Origin: SAR202 cluster bacterium
GTDB taxonomy: Bacteria > Chloroflexota > Dehalococcoidia > Lucifugimonadales > UBA2985
Reading direction: 5' to 3'
Assembly (NCBI GenBank): GCA_009391535.1
Contig: VFHP01000013.1
Coordinates: 1-64,000, forward strand
Length of the DNA: 64,000 nucleotides
The notes under the pieces: generated by a model
Databases searched by the model: none
Told to the model about the DNA's origin: nothing
The model's input: only the letters and a program-made list of their open reading frames with translations
Shown: positions 56,477-62,566 of the stretch, one piece after another
Layout of the letters: every line of letters starts with the position of its first letter
Numbering within the stretch: position 1 is the first letter of the stretch
Position numbers and translations under genes: made by a program

Positions 56477-56507
56477 TTTGGCACAAAAATTGCGGGGCGT
56501 TTTTTGA
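56477..56507 (+). repeat. R-family hairpin repeat, copy 2
   Basis: TTTGGCACAAAAATTGCGG then GGCGTTTTTTGA, nearly identical to the copy at 54531. It sits between two minus-strand transcripts. Confidence 0.7.
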
Positions 56508-56533
56508 TATATTATTCAAGGTACTCCACCATG

Positions 56534-56731
56534 TCACACCCTCTTCTCATTCAACCACGGAAACGCATCTTCTAATTCCTGTGCGCTATCTCTCCCAGCC
56601 TCCGCCAAACTTCCTAAGTCTACGTCTGACTCACCTATGTGAGCTACAGCCATACAGTCCAGCCATGCGTGTGTAATAGCGTCAACTTGTTCATTTGTTA
56701 AATTATCCGGCATGTCGTACCAATCTCCCAC
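56534..56731 (-). CDS. Small acidic protein
   Basis: The 65-residue frame from GTG 56731 (or 59 residues from ATG 56713) gives NLTNEQVDAITHAWLDCMAVAHIGE and an acidic end. It overlaps the gene before it. Function unknown. Confidence 0.5.
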   Translation of the reverse strand: MGDWYDMPDNLTNEQVDAITHAWLDCMAVAHIGESDVDLGSLAEAGRDSAQELEDAFPWLNEKRV

Positions 56732-56835
56732 TCCAAATCATTGTTATCCATTAGCTCGTTTAGATATTCATATACATCTATGTCATCAATATCGTCACGT
56801 TCAAAGTCTAAATATATTACTACTGTACTACTCAT
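56698..56835 (-). CDS. 45-residue acidic protein
   Basis: ATG 56835, inside the GAAGATGAGTAG end of the preceding frame, opens MSSTVVIYLDFERDDIDDID and ends GTTCRII. The junction matches those of three neighbouring genes. Function unknown. Confidence 0.45.
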   Translation of the reverse strand: MSSTVVIYLDFERDDIDDIDVYEYLNELMDNNDLEWEIGTTCRII

Positions 56836-56911
56836 CTTCAATTTCCACTTTATTTTCTTCAAGCCAATCTAACCAAACCTGCCTCATAATATCCCATCCA
56901 TCACTACTCAT
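56828..56911 (-). CDS. 27-residue acidic peptide
   Basis: ATG 56911 opens MSSDGWDIMRQVWLDWLEEN and ends EIEDE. It starts inside the GAAGATGAGTAG end of the 56904 gene and ends in the same sequence. It is very short, so it could be a leader or a chance frame. Confidence 0.35.
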   Translation of the reverse strand: MSSDGWDIMRQVWLDWLEENKVEIEDE

Positions 56912-57092
56912 CTTCAACCCCTTTTACCTCAATACCAAGTTCATTATAAGAATAATTAGTAGCTGCTATGCAGGCATCTAAGCTCCAAGCCTCGGCAACA
57001 ATACCCTCATCACCTAATTGAATCTCAACAGTAGCACCAGACTCAGGGCTTATCATATGTGGCTCTAAATGTAGGTATATAGTTCTACTCAT
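56904..57092 (-). CDS. Small acidic phage protein
   Basis: The 62-residue product MSRTIYLHLEPHMISPESGA has a beta-rich body with EIQLGDEGIVAEAWSLDACIAATNY and ends GVEDE. Its ATG lies inside the GAAGATGAG end of the gene before it. Function unknown. Confidence 0.55.
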   Translation of the reverse strand: MSRTIYLHLEPHMISPESGATVEIQLGDEGIVAEAWSLDACIAATNYSYNELGIEVKGVEDE

Positions 57093-57246
57093 CTTCAATC
57101 TCCGGTGGACAATCTCTATCATCAATGTAATACTGCCAGTCAGCAGGTAGTCCATTAACTTCGACTACCATGCCACCCTCTACAACAATGCTTACTAGCT
57201 TATCGCTATCAGCAATTTCTCCGGTCTTATAATTAAGATCACTCAT
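57085..57246 (-). CDS. Small acidic phage protein
   Basis: The 53-residue product MSDLNYKTGEIADSDKLVSI continues VVEGGMVVEVNGLPADWQYYIDDRDC and ends EIEDE. GGAG is 8-11 bases before ATG 57246. Function unknown. Confidence 0.55.
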   Translation of the reverse strand: MSDLNYKTGEIADSDKLVSIVVEGGMVVEVNGLPADWQYYIDDRDCPPEIEDE

Positions 57247-57272
57247 CTTCAACTCCTCTATATAGTCTACCA

Positions 57273-57620
57273 TTATACTGGCTTAAACATCAGTGCAGGT
57301 CTGTCCATAGGAACCCGCCGACTTCCCTCTCCCCAAGATATTGTAATCTCACAACGTAAGTGGGTTGCGGATTCAACTACCTTGACCACAAAGCCATGTT
57401 TCTCAAATTCGTCAGCAATCGCATCTCTATGATAGTAGCAATCACTGACAGTAAGACTCGTATAACCCTCTCGTGCTGCTTTCTTTAACCTTCTTCTAAC
57501 ACTTGTAATTCTATTGCTAAGAGTATGTGAGGAATTGCTCTTACGTTTAGCCTTAGCCGCAAGTTCCCTACAATCCTCTAACAATTTAGAAGGCAAATAA
57601 TTTTCATACTTCTCACTCAT
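57273..57620 (-). CDS. Basic helical protein
   Basis: The 115-residue product MSEKYENYLPSKLLEDCREL has a Lys/Arg/Ser-rich helix (AAKAKRKSNSSHTLSNRITSVRRRLKKA) and a C-terminal alpha/beta part with VVKVVESATHLRCEITISWGEG. The TTG upstream is not needed; ATG 57620 follows TTGAAG as in its neighbours. Function unknown. Confidence 0.6.
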   Translation of the reverse strand: MSEKYENYLPSKLLEDCRELAAKAKRKSNSSHTLSNRITSVRRRLKKAAREGYTSLTVSDCYYHRDAIADEFEKHGFVVKVVESATHLRCEITISWGEGSRRVPMDRPALMFKPV

Positions 57621-57760
57621 CTTCAATCTCTCTTAAAAAGAAAACCGGCTTGTCCGACTTACGCAGCAGGCGCACAGTGCTTTAACGTCCTTAGTCCTGC
57701 TACTCGGTTACGGTTTTGGATCACACCGCACTTGTGACCTCGCCGGTATTCCTAGTCAGG
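57621..57760 (-). ncRNA. Gene-free stretch with folding potential
   Basis: No convincing frame is seen. The minus strand holds an AGCAGG/CCTGCT stem around a GCAC/GTGC hairpin and a GGTCACA/TGTGATC stem, and ends GCCGGTTTTCTTTTT near 57640. It may be a structured leader or small RNA before the 57620 gene. Confidence 0.35.
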
Positions 57761-57928
57761 CTACTCTAGTGTAACGTCACTTCCCATTGCGGCAAACAGG
57801 CCATTCAGCCAGTCCCTTGCACCCTCGTCGTCATCCATATCAATAGGCTTTCCGTCGTCGGTTGCTTCACAATAGTCATGCAGCAAGTTAAAGTCTCCGT
57901 GAAAAATAGGTTCTTCTGGGTTACTCAT
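57761..57928 (-). CDS. 55-residue acidic protein
   Basis: ATG 57928 with AAGGAGAG 6-13 bases upstream opens MSNPEEPIFHGDFNLLHDYC and an acidic KPIDMDDDEGARDWLNGLF part. The strong ribosome site supports it. Function unknown. Confidence 0.6.
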   Translation of the reverse strand: MSNPEEPIFHGDFNLLHDYCEATDDGKPIDMDDDEGARDWLNGLFAAMGSDVTLE

Positions 57929-57952
57929 TCTTTTCTCTCCTTGTGGTTAGAA

Positions 57953-58009
57953 TTACTCCCAACCATCAGCTAACACAAACATTAAAACTAAAAGCAAAAT
58001 CGCTCCCAT
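57953..58009 (-). CDS. 18-residue hydrophobic peptide
   Basis: ATG 58009 opens MGAILLLVLMFVLADGWE, 39 bases after a main-family promoter and with GAGGAG 10-15 bases upstream. It could be a tiny membrane peptide or a leader peptide. Very short, so uncertain. Confidence 0.35.
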   Translation of the reverse strand: MGAILLLVLMFVLADGWE

Positions 58010-58048
58010 AGGCAGCACTCCTCAAAAGGTTACATCGTACACTCCTTC

Positions 58049-58076
58049 ATTATACCATACATCGTCATTTTGTCAA
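58049..58076 (-). promoter_or_regulatory. Promoter with ACGATG in spacer
   Basis: TTGACA at 58071-58076 and TATAAT at 58049-58054, spacer 16. It lies just after the tRNA-Ile gene and serves the small-gene run to its left. Confidence 0.8.
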
Positions 58077-58106
58077 CCAAACTTTAGCTTATCCTGATAT
58101 ATATAG

Positions 58107-58179
58107 TAGGGCTGGTGAGAATCGAACTCACGACACCCGCCTTATAAGGACGGCGCTCTTACCACTGAGCTACAGCCCC
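58107..58179 (-). tRNA. tRNA-Ile (anticodon UAU)
   Basis: A 73-base cloverleaf: acceptor GGGGCTG with CAGCCCT, D-arm GCTC/GAGC, anticodon stem CCGTC/GGCGG around CTTATAA, T-arm GTGAG-TTCGATT-CTCAC. Anticodon UAU reads the rare AUA codon. CCA is not encoded. Confidence 0.9.
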
Positions 58180-58186
58180 GCAGCGT

Positions 58187-58504
58187 GCCTTTTTATATCA
58201 GAAGGCTAACTGGTTGTATTGTGGAAGGGTGGGATTTATGTATCACCCACAACGTTTCAGGGACAGATATGTCTACGGTTTGACCCGCTTCCCTACTTTG
58301 TACCACCTCTAACAGCCTCATCCATTCGGACATACTCCGTTAGCGGTGTGCCTTTGCGACCTCTGACTAGCTTTCGCTTTCAGCCACCTTCCTGTCAGAT
58401 GGGAGCTACCCACCTAACATATATTTTAGGGACAGTCCAAAGCCTGCATACGCGGCAACCTCTGAGCAATGGACTAAGTTCACTTGATTGCTAGCTAGTC
58501 CCTA
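58187..58504 (-). ncRNA. Candidate structured RNA (about 318 bases)
   Basis: The stretch between the 58505 gene and tRNA-Ile holds no likely gene but many complementary arms on the minus strand: TAGGGAC with GTCCCTA enclosing AGTCCA with TGGACT, GGTGGG with CCCATC, CTGAC with GTCAG, CTAAC with GTTAG, AGGGA with TCCCT enclosing GACA with TGTC, and GGGTG with CACCC enclosed near TTGTGG/CCACAA. It has none of the conserved blocks of RNase P RNA, tmRNA or group I introns that I would recognise. It probably shares the transcript with tRNA-Ile. Confidence 0.6.
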
Positions 58505-58903
58505 TTATTCTGGATTCAACGCCAATACCGGCGGTTCACCATGTTTTAAGTCTAGTTCAACAAACTCTGCTTGATGAACTGGGTTACCTTGAAAGTCTAC
58601 AAACGTCTTTGCTTTGTAGGGGTTGTAATATATTTCATCTAGAACCGCTGGCGAGCAGTTGTTTGAAATATAACCTCTAACGAAAGCATGAACATTCTTA
58701 CGCTTCTCTCGTATAACCTTAGCGTGTCCTGCCGGTTGGACTACGAACACGCAATCCCTTAGACTGACAACGCTACAGTGGAACTTGACAAGACCGGCTT
58801 GCCTAACGCTCCAACACTTCTTATGCAGGTTTCGGTAGACCTCAATCTTGCGACTGGGGTCTACCAGAGTGACCTGCTCTTTATAGTCATCCGTGTTAAT
58901 CAT
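58505..58903 (-). CDS. Conserved phage protein
   Basis: The 132-residue product has RKIEVYRNLHKKCWSVRQAGLVKFH and EKRKNVHAFVRGYISN, a pattern I recognise from uncharacterised proteins of several phage groups. The ATG at 58903 lies only 6 bases after the TATAAT box at 58910-58915, and no ribosome site is present, so the mRNA is likely leaderless. Function unknown. Confidence 0.72.
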   Translation of the reverse strand: MINTDDYKEQVTLVDPSRKIEVYRNLHKKCWSVRQAGLVKFHCSVVSLRDCVFVVQPAGHAKVIREKRKNVHAFVRGYISNNCSPAVLDEIYYNPYKAKTFVDFQGNPVHQAEFVELDLKHGEPPVLALNPE

Positions 58904-58909
58904 GGTTAT

Positions 58910-58937
58910 ATTATACCACATCTCCAACAGATTTCAA
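58910..58937 (-). promoter_or_regulatory. Promoter predicting a leaderless mRNA
   Basis: TTGAAA at 58932-58937 and TATAAT at 58910-58915, spacer 16. The ATG at 58903 is at the expected transcription start. Confidence 0.7.
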
Positions 58938-59150
58938 GTAGATTTTGCACAAAGTTTTAAATCTTTTGTGCGTACTTCCATCTTGAGGGTGAGCCGCAAC
59001 GATTACGCCGCTATCCTCAATCTTGACGAAACGTGAAGGCTTCTCTTGCCCGCACTTAACCCACTGACCGGCCTGCAACTTCAACTGACCAGTACGAACC
59101 ATATGTGCCGTGTTGCCGTCCCAAAGGTCAACCGTCTTCGTGTAACGCAT
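58911..59150 (-). CDS. Small phage protein
   Basis: The 79-residue product MRYTKTVDLWDGNTAHMVRT has a beta-rich body with LKLQAGQWVKCGQEKPSRFVKI. AAGGAGAG precedes the ATG by 6-13 bases. Its end overlaps the promoter of the next gene. Function unknown. Confidence 0.68.
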   Translation of the reverse strand: MRYTKTVDLWDGNTAHMVRTGQLKLQAGQWVKCGQEKPSRFVKIEDSGVIVAAHPQDGSTHKRFKTLCKIYLKSVGDVV

Positions 59151-59202
59151 CTCGTCTCTCCTTGTGCTTACCTGTGAAATAGAAATCGTTTCTTATGTCT
59201 CT

Positions 59203-59230
59203 ATTATACTATATCGTCATTATATGTCAA
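59203..59230 (-). promoter_or_regulatory. Promoter with ACGATA in spacer and upstream box
   Basis: TTGACA at 59225-59230 and TATAAT at 59203-59208, spacer 16. A CGCTGGCT box is 38 bases upstream at 59269-59276. Confidence 0.82.
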
Positions 59231-59359
59231 TAGTCTTTAGCCTTTTCCTCAGAATTTTCCAATCTTTTCGCTGGCTATCTTATGGTGTCTTAGATCCGGG
59301 AAGATTGGCTAAGACCTGGGGTGGCCGGGATGTAACCCCTTGGCCGGGAAGGGTTTGCG
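59231..59359. repeat. Intergenic module: CGCTGGCT box and three CCGGG motifs
   Basis: This gene-free stretch carries the box at 59269 and CCGGG at 59296, 59325 and 59344, then runs into the R hairpin at 59360. The order is the same as at 54.2-54.56 kb. Confidence 0.6.
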
Positions 59360-59391
59360 TCAAAAAACGCCTACGCATTTTTCGTGCCAAA
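59360..59391 (-). terminator. R-family hairpin, copy 4, after tRNA-Asp
   Basis: On the minus strand CGAAAAATGC pairs with GCGTTTTTTG around a GTAG loop (10 pairs), directly after the tRNA 3' end. It probably ends the tRNA transcript. Confidence 0.72.
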
Positions 59392-59392
59392 G

Positions 59393-59466
<74 letters not shown>

Positions 59467-59582
59467 AGTAAAACATACTACACCCTAACATATATACGAA
59501 ATGAAAACGAGTGAAGGGAAGCCCAGCGTAATGCTGGACTCCCCCGCACAAGTAAACACCCCTTTCAGGGACACAACAAAGA
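59467..59582 (-). other. Gene-free spacer with hairpin
   Basis: AGTCCAGC pairs with GCTGGGCT around ATTAC (59520-59540, minus strand) after the 59583 gene. No T-run follows, so it may be an RNA-processing or stability hairpin before tRNA-Asp. Confidence 0.4.
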
Positions 59583-59789
59583 TTAGACTTTCTGCGGGTC
59601 AATCATCTTTGAAAACGAGAGTGTGCGGACAGTGTTGTCCTCGCTGCGAATAGTCGCATACAGACCATTCTTGCTAACGCCGAGATTCTCGACAACTCCC
59701 TCGTGTCGCTTCAAGATGTTGCGACGACCATGCTTTGGGTATTTGCAGGCGAGTGTATCGCCCTTGACGATGTTTACATTATTAAACAT
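59583..59789 (-). CDS. Small phage protein, KOW/SH3-like
   Basis: The 68-residue product MFNNVNIVKGDTLACKYPKH has RHEGVVENLGVSKNGLYATIRSEDNTVRTLSFSKM, a beta-barrel-like pattern. AAAGGAGA precedes ATG 59789; the longer open frame is not needed. Function unknown. Confidence 0.68.
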   Translation of the reverse strand: MFNNVNIVKGDTLACKYPKHGRRNILKRHEGVVENLGVSKNGLYATIRSEDNTVRTLSFSKMIDPQKV

Positions 59790-59790
59790 A

Positions 59791-59946
59791 TTATTTGTCT
59801 CCTTTGAAAGACAGTTCAACTTGTGCGAAGTCCAACGTAGACTTCTTACCATTCTTTTCAACCGTGACACTATCATGATTGATGGATACAACAGTACCCT
59901 GCGGCAACTCAGTGCCAACACTAACAAGTGGCTTCTGATTACTCAT
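59791..59946 (-). CDS. 51-residue SH3-like protein
   Basis: MSNQKPLVSVGTELPQGTVV continues as short strands (SINHDSVTVEKNGKKSTLDF). GGAG lies 8-11 bases before ATG 59946. It is one base from the next gene. Function unknown. Confidence 0.65.
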   Translation of the reverse strand: MSNQKPLVSVGTELPQGTVVSINHDSVTVEKNGKKSTLDFAQVELSFKGDK

Positions 59947-60196
59947 CAGCAATCTCCTCTGAAAATGCTTCTTCTTTCGCTTTGGCTTCAGCGATCTCTT
60001 TAGCCAACTCCTCAGCTCTCTCGCTGTCATACTGAGCAATTCGCTCATTCAGACGTTTGGTCAAGCTCCGTAGCTGCTGCTCGTCGTAGCTGAACTCCAC
60101 CTTGTCATCACCAAAGTATAGTTCAATCTTCTCAGACCAACTGGAAACGTATGAAGCGGTCAGGTTGCCAGCTTCGATTTGTTGAGAAACTTTCAT
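59939..60196 (-). CDS. Small protein with C-terminal coiled coil
   Basis: The 85-residue product MKVSQQIEAGNLTASYVSSW has a small strand-rich start and a long Glu/Ala/Lys helix (ERAEELAKEIAEAKAKEEAF). AAAGGGAGAG precedes the ATG. First gene of a three-gene unit behind the 60242 promoter. Confidence 0.68.
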   Translation of the reverse strand: MKVSQQIEAGNLTASYVSSWSEKIELYFGDDKVEFSYDEQQLRSLTKRLNERIAQYDSERAEELAKEIAEAKAKEEAFSEEIADE

Positions 60197-60241
60197 TTTC
60201 TCTCCCTTTCAAAAAAGTAGTGTTACTGTGCTACAGCATTC

Positions 60242-60269
60242 ATTATACAATAATTATCGGCATTGTCAA
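60242..60269 (-). promoter_or_regulatory. Promoter with CCGATA in spacer
   Basis: TTGACA at 60264-60269 and TATAAT at 60242-60247, spacer 16 with GCCGATA; 45 bases before ATG 60196. Confidence 0.88.
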
Positions 60270-60287
60270 CCGGTTTCTTTAACTTTT

Positions 60288-60695
60288 TTACCACCAACTA
60301 GAATATATAACAGTATATCCTTGCTTGATTGCGGCGCGAGCCTGAACGATAAATTCACGGTCTTGCTCGGCGTAGTGGATACTAGAGTCAGTACCAAAGA
60401 AGAAACCTGCTGTTTCCGGTAGTGCTTCCTCGTCAAGACTCTGTTCAAGACAGTCCAAGTCACTCAGTGTCAACTCTAAGTCAACACAGTTGAAGTCACT
60501 GCCAAAGCCAGTGTCAGTGGTTTCAGGATTACCGTTAGGACAACCCTTCTCATACCAAAGGTTTTCCATCCACCCTTGCAGGTTTGGATGCTTACGCCAG
60601 TAGGCTAGCTCCATCTCATCTTCATAGAAGATATAACCTTCTTCATCTTTCTGTGGCTGGCCTTTGCGTGCCATCCCGTATTGGTCTAATCCCAT
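60288..60695 (-). CDS. Conserved MGLDQY-type phage protein
   Basis: The 135-residue product starts MGLDQYGMARKG and has ELAYWRKHPNLQGWMENLWYEKG, FNCVDLELTLSDLDCLEQ, LPETAGFFFGTDS and ends YTVIYSSWW. This pattern recurs in many tailed phages and is of unknown function. It has its own promoter 36 bases upstream. Confidence 0.78.
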   Translation of the reverse strand: MGLDQYGMARKGQPQKDEEGYIFYEDEMELAYWRKHPNLQGWMENLWYEKGCPNGNPETTDTGFGSDFNCVDLELTLSDLDCLEQSLDEEALPETAGFFFGTDSSIHYAEQDREFIVQARAAIKQGYTVIYSSWW

Positions 60696-60731
60696 TTCTT
60701 TTCTCCTTACGTTGTCCTTTGTTACTCTTCT

Positions 60732-60759
60732 ATTATAACATATATCGGCTGTTTGTCAA
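60732..60759 (-). promoter_or_regulatory. Promoter with CCGATA in spacer and upstream box
   Basis: TTGACA at 60754-60759 and TATAAT at 60732-60737, spacer 16 with GCCGATA. A CGCTGGC box is 31 bases upstream at 60791. Confidence 0.88.
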
Positions 60760-60784
60760 GTCATTCTTTAATCTTTTTTTTGCT

Positions 60785-60952
60785 TTTTTTCGCTGGCGGT
60801 GAGTTTTCGCTGACTTCCACATCGCCGCTTGACTCTTTTAGTTTAGGGAAGACAACACGATGGCAAGCCTGTCCATCTGTACCCTACACCGTCTTACCGA
60901 TGCTGTCCCGTCTGGGCTACGAAGGCTTTAACTGGGGTGTTGTCACTACTCC
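60785..60952 (-). ncRNA. Candidate small structured RNA with its own promoter
   Basis: A main-family promoter at 60953-60980 faces this stretch, which has no good frame. The RNA would start a few bases before GACAACAC (60937-60944), which pairs perfectly over 8 bases with GTGTTGTC (60851-60858). Inside lies GATGG/CCATC, and downstream GGCG pairs with CGCC. It ends near the A-rich box at 60780-60790. Confidence 0.55.
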
Positions 60953-60980
60953 ATTATAGTATATATCGGCTATATGTCAA
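60953..60980 (-). promoter_or_regulatory. Promoter with CCGATA in spacer, no gene downstream
   Basis: TTGACA at 60975-60980 and TATAAT at 60953-60958, spacer 16 with GCCGATA. The next gene start is 258 bases away behind another promoter. Confidence 0.85.
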
Positions 60981-61008
60981 GTAGACTTGAGACAATTCCA
61001 GAATTTTC

Positions 61009-61038
61009 TTTGGCATAAAAATTGCGGGCCGTTTTTTG
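61009..61038 (+). repeat. R-family hairpin repeat, copy 3
   Basis: TTTGGCATAAAAATTGCGG then GCCGTTTTTTG, 28 bases upstream of the promoter at 60953. Confidence 0.7.
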
Positions 61039-61199
61039 AAATTTAAAGAAACCGGCGACCCTCATGTTGGCGATGAGAGATCTATTTGAGTCCTGTTATC
61101 CCGCCGCCCTCTTCTCATCTTACAGTTACCGTTGTTAGCGTAAGACGACAGGCAGGCAACCAACACAAAGGTCAACCGGCATTCTCTCGAAAGGAATTC
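61039..61199 (-). other. Gene-free stretch after the 61200 gene
   Basis: No convincing frame is seen. The minus strand has a CTCAT/ATGAG hairpin and ends with GCCGGTTTCTTTAAATTT before the R hairpin. It may be a 3' untranslated region with a weak terminator. Confidence 0.35.
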
Positions 61200-61505
61200 T
61201 TATCCCCAAGCCTCGTTCATTTCTTCGGCATCGGCTTGGGCTTTCATGGCTTTCATTGTGATACCGTATACACACGCGGATAGCTCAATCAACATCGACG
61301 CCGCCGCTTGTGCGTTAATGTCTTCGTCATGCTCAATCAGCGGTTCAACATATTTATTAATAACCTCGTGAATGGCCATAGTCAGTTCCGGCTGTTCAGT
61401 CATACCGTCAAGCATGGTAGTCATTGCAAACTCATCAGGCCTCGATTGTACAGCCTTGTCGAGTGTTGCTAATATGGTATCAATGTTAATTCTTGGAAGT
61501 GTCAT
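61200..61505 (-). CDS. Small helical phage protein
   Basis: The 101-residue product is all-helix in pattern: RINIDTILATLDKAVQSRPD, ELTMAIHEVINKYVEPLIEH, AAASMLIELSACVYGITMKA. AAAGG precedes the ATG. It has its own promoter 37 bases upstream. Function unknown. Confidence 0.68.
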   Translation of the reverse strand: MTLPRINIDTILATLDKAVQSRPDEFAMTTMLDGMTEQPELTMAIHEVINKYVEPLIEHDEDINAQAAASMLIELSACVYGITMKAMKAQADAEEMNEAWG

Positions 61506-61542
61506 AATTCTTTCCTTTCGTAATATTGTTTAGTACAACTTT

Positions 61543-61570
61543 ATTATATCATACTTTATACAGTTGTCAA
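61543..61570 (-). promoter_or_regulatory. Promoter overlapping the end of the GP88-like gene
   Basis: TTGACA at 61565-61570 and TATAAT at 61543-61548, spacer 16 without CCGATA. Confidence 0.82.
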
Positions 61571-62338
61571 CTTTTTTCTACTGTAAGATCCGACGCCTTT
61601 CAGGGCTTTCAGTGCCGTCGCTGCATCGGTTCCCTTTGGTTGCGTTCCGTGTAGCAGTAGGGCAAAACTCTGATTCTTTAATGATGGACGTGCCGCATGG
61701 CTGTCATCGTGGTCAATTTCTAATCCGAGTTTATTCGCTTCCGCTTCACTGAACACAACCTGTGCGAATCGTAGATTCTGGGATTCGATTAATTCGTCAT
61801 TTCTTCCGCCATAGCTAGCAGTAAGAACAAAATTATCAATGCTACAATAGTAATCCTCCAACTCAAGCCAATACTTCAGTGACTTAGTGTAAGCATAGAA
61901 TAACGTGTTGGGATTGAGTTCCGCCAACGTCATCCATGCTAACATATAATCACGACTAAAGAAATCGCCTGCAACGTGGATTCTCACGATACCCGCATCC
62001 GATGGAAGTGCATCATATAACATACGATTCATTTCCAACTGTGACGATCCACGCAACATATCAAAATTGTGTTTGCGTGAATTGTATACGTTGGTATACT
62101 GCACTTCTTGGCTAGCAGAGAAACAACGGAATTCTGTTTTCTTTCCGTCTTTGATTTTCCGCTTGCCGGTTGCCTTGTCAACTGTTGCCTTAGAAAGACA
62201 CTTCTCAGCAAACGGACAACTATAACCGCTCAGCAGGTCAAGAGAATAGATTTTCCGCTTGTCTGCAAGATACGGCTTCAGCTCCTCGACTTGCTTCAGG
62301 GCTTCAGTTTTGGCATTGGCTTTTGAGAACTTCAACAT
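61556..62338 (-). CDS. GP88 family phage protein
   Basis: The 260-residue product has SLDLLSGYSCPFAEKCLSKA, FRCFSASQEVQYTNVYNSRKHNFDML, IVRIHVAGDFFSRDYMLAW, FYAYTKSLKYW, and LGLEIDHDDSHAARPSLKNQSFALLLHGTQP, the marker segments of the GP88 family first described in mycobacteriophages. Cys and His positions suggest a metal site. Function is unknown; the family is spread over many phages and plasmids. AAAGG lies before the ATG and a main-family promoter 31 bases upstream. Confidence 0.82.
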   Translation of the reverse strand: MLKFSKANAKTEALKQVEELKPYLADKRKIYSLDLLSGYSCPFAEKCLSKATVDKATGKRKIKDGKKTEFRCFSASQEVQYTNVYNSRKHNFDMLRGSSQLEMNRMLYDALPSDAGIVRIHVAGDFFSRDYMLAWMTLAELNPNTLFYAYTKSLKYWLELEDYYCSIDNFVLTASYGGRNDELIESQNLRFAQVVFSEAEANKLGLEIDHDDSHAARPSLKNQSFALLLHGTQPKGTDAATALKALKGVGSYSRKKLTTV

Positions 62339-62369
62339 TGTGCTTTCCTTTCGCGTGATTGTTTCCTCT

Positions 62370-62397
62370 ATTATAATATATTATCGGCATATGTCAA
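62370..62397 (-). promoter_or_regulatory. Promoter with CCGATA in spacer and upstream box
   Basis: TTGACA at 62392-62397 and TATAAT at 62370-62375, spacer 16 with GCCGATA. A CGCTGGCT box is 40 bases upstream at 62438-62445. Confidence 0.88.
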
Positions 62398-62489
62398 GGG
62401 GCAACTTAAACTTTTTTTCGCATTTTTACTGACTTTCCGCTGGCTATACATTGGAGCATTTAACCCGATAGGATTGAGGGGGACAGATC

Positions 62490-62518
62490 ATTATAGCACA
62501 TATCCCCGCCGATGTCAA
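62490..62518 (-). promoter_or_regulatory. Promoter with no clear gene downstream
   Basis: TTGACA at 62513-62518 and TATAAT at 62490-62495, spacer 17, no CCGATA. The 92 bases to the next promoter hold only frames of 17 and 26 codons, so a short RNA is possible. Confidence 0.65.
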
Positions 62519-62530
62519 GGGCAAAAAAAT

Positions 62531-62561
62531 AAAAAAACGCCCCGCGATTTTTGTGCCAAAA
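62531..62561 (-). terminator. R-family hairpin, copy 5, after the large structured RNA
   Basis: On the minus strand CACAAAAATCGC pairs with GCG plus a T-run around GGG, followed by more T residues. It follows a first terminator-like hairpin (AGCAGCCTC/GAGGCTGCT) by a few bases. Confidence 0.7.
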
Positions 62562-62566
62562 ATATA

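Noticed and set aside
58187..58504. RNase P RNA or group I intron
   Set aside because: The conserved blocks of these RNAs are not visible, and no split gene or tRNA flanks the stretch.
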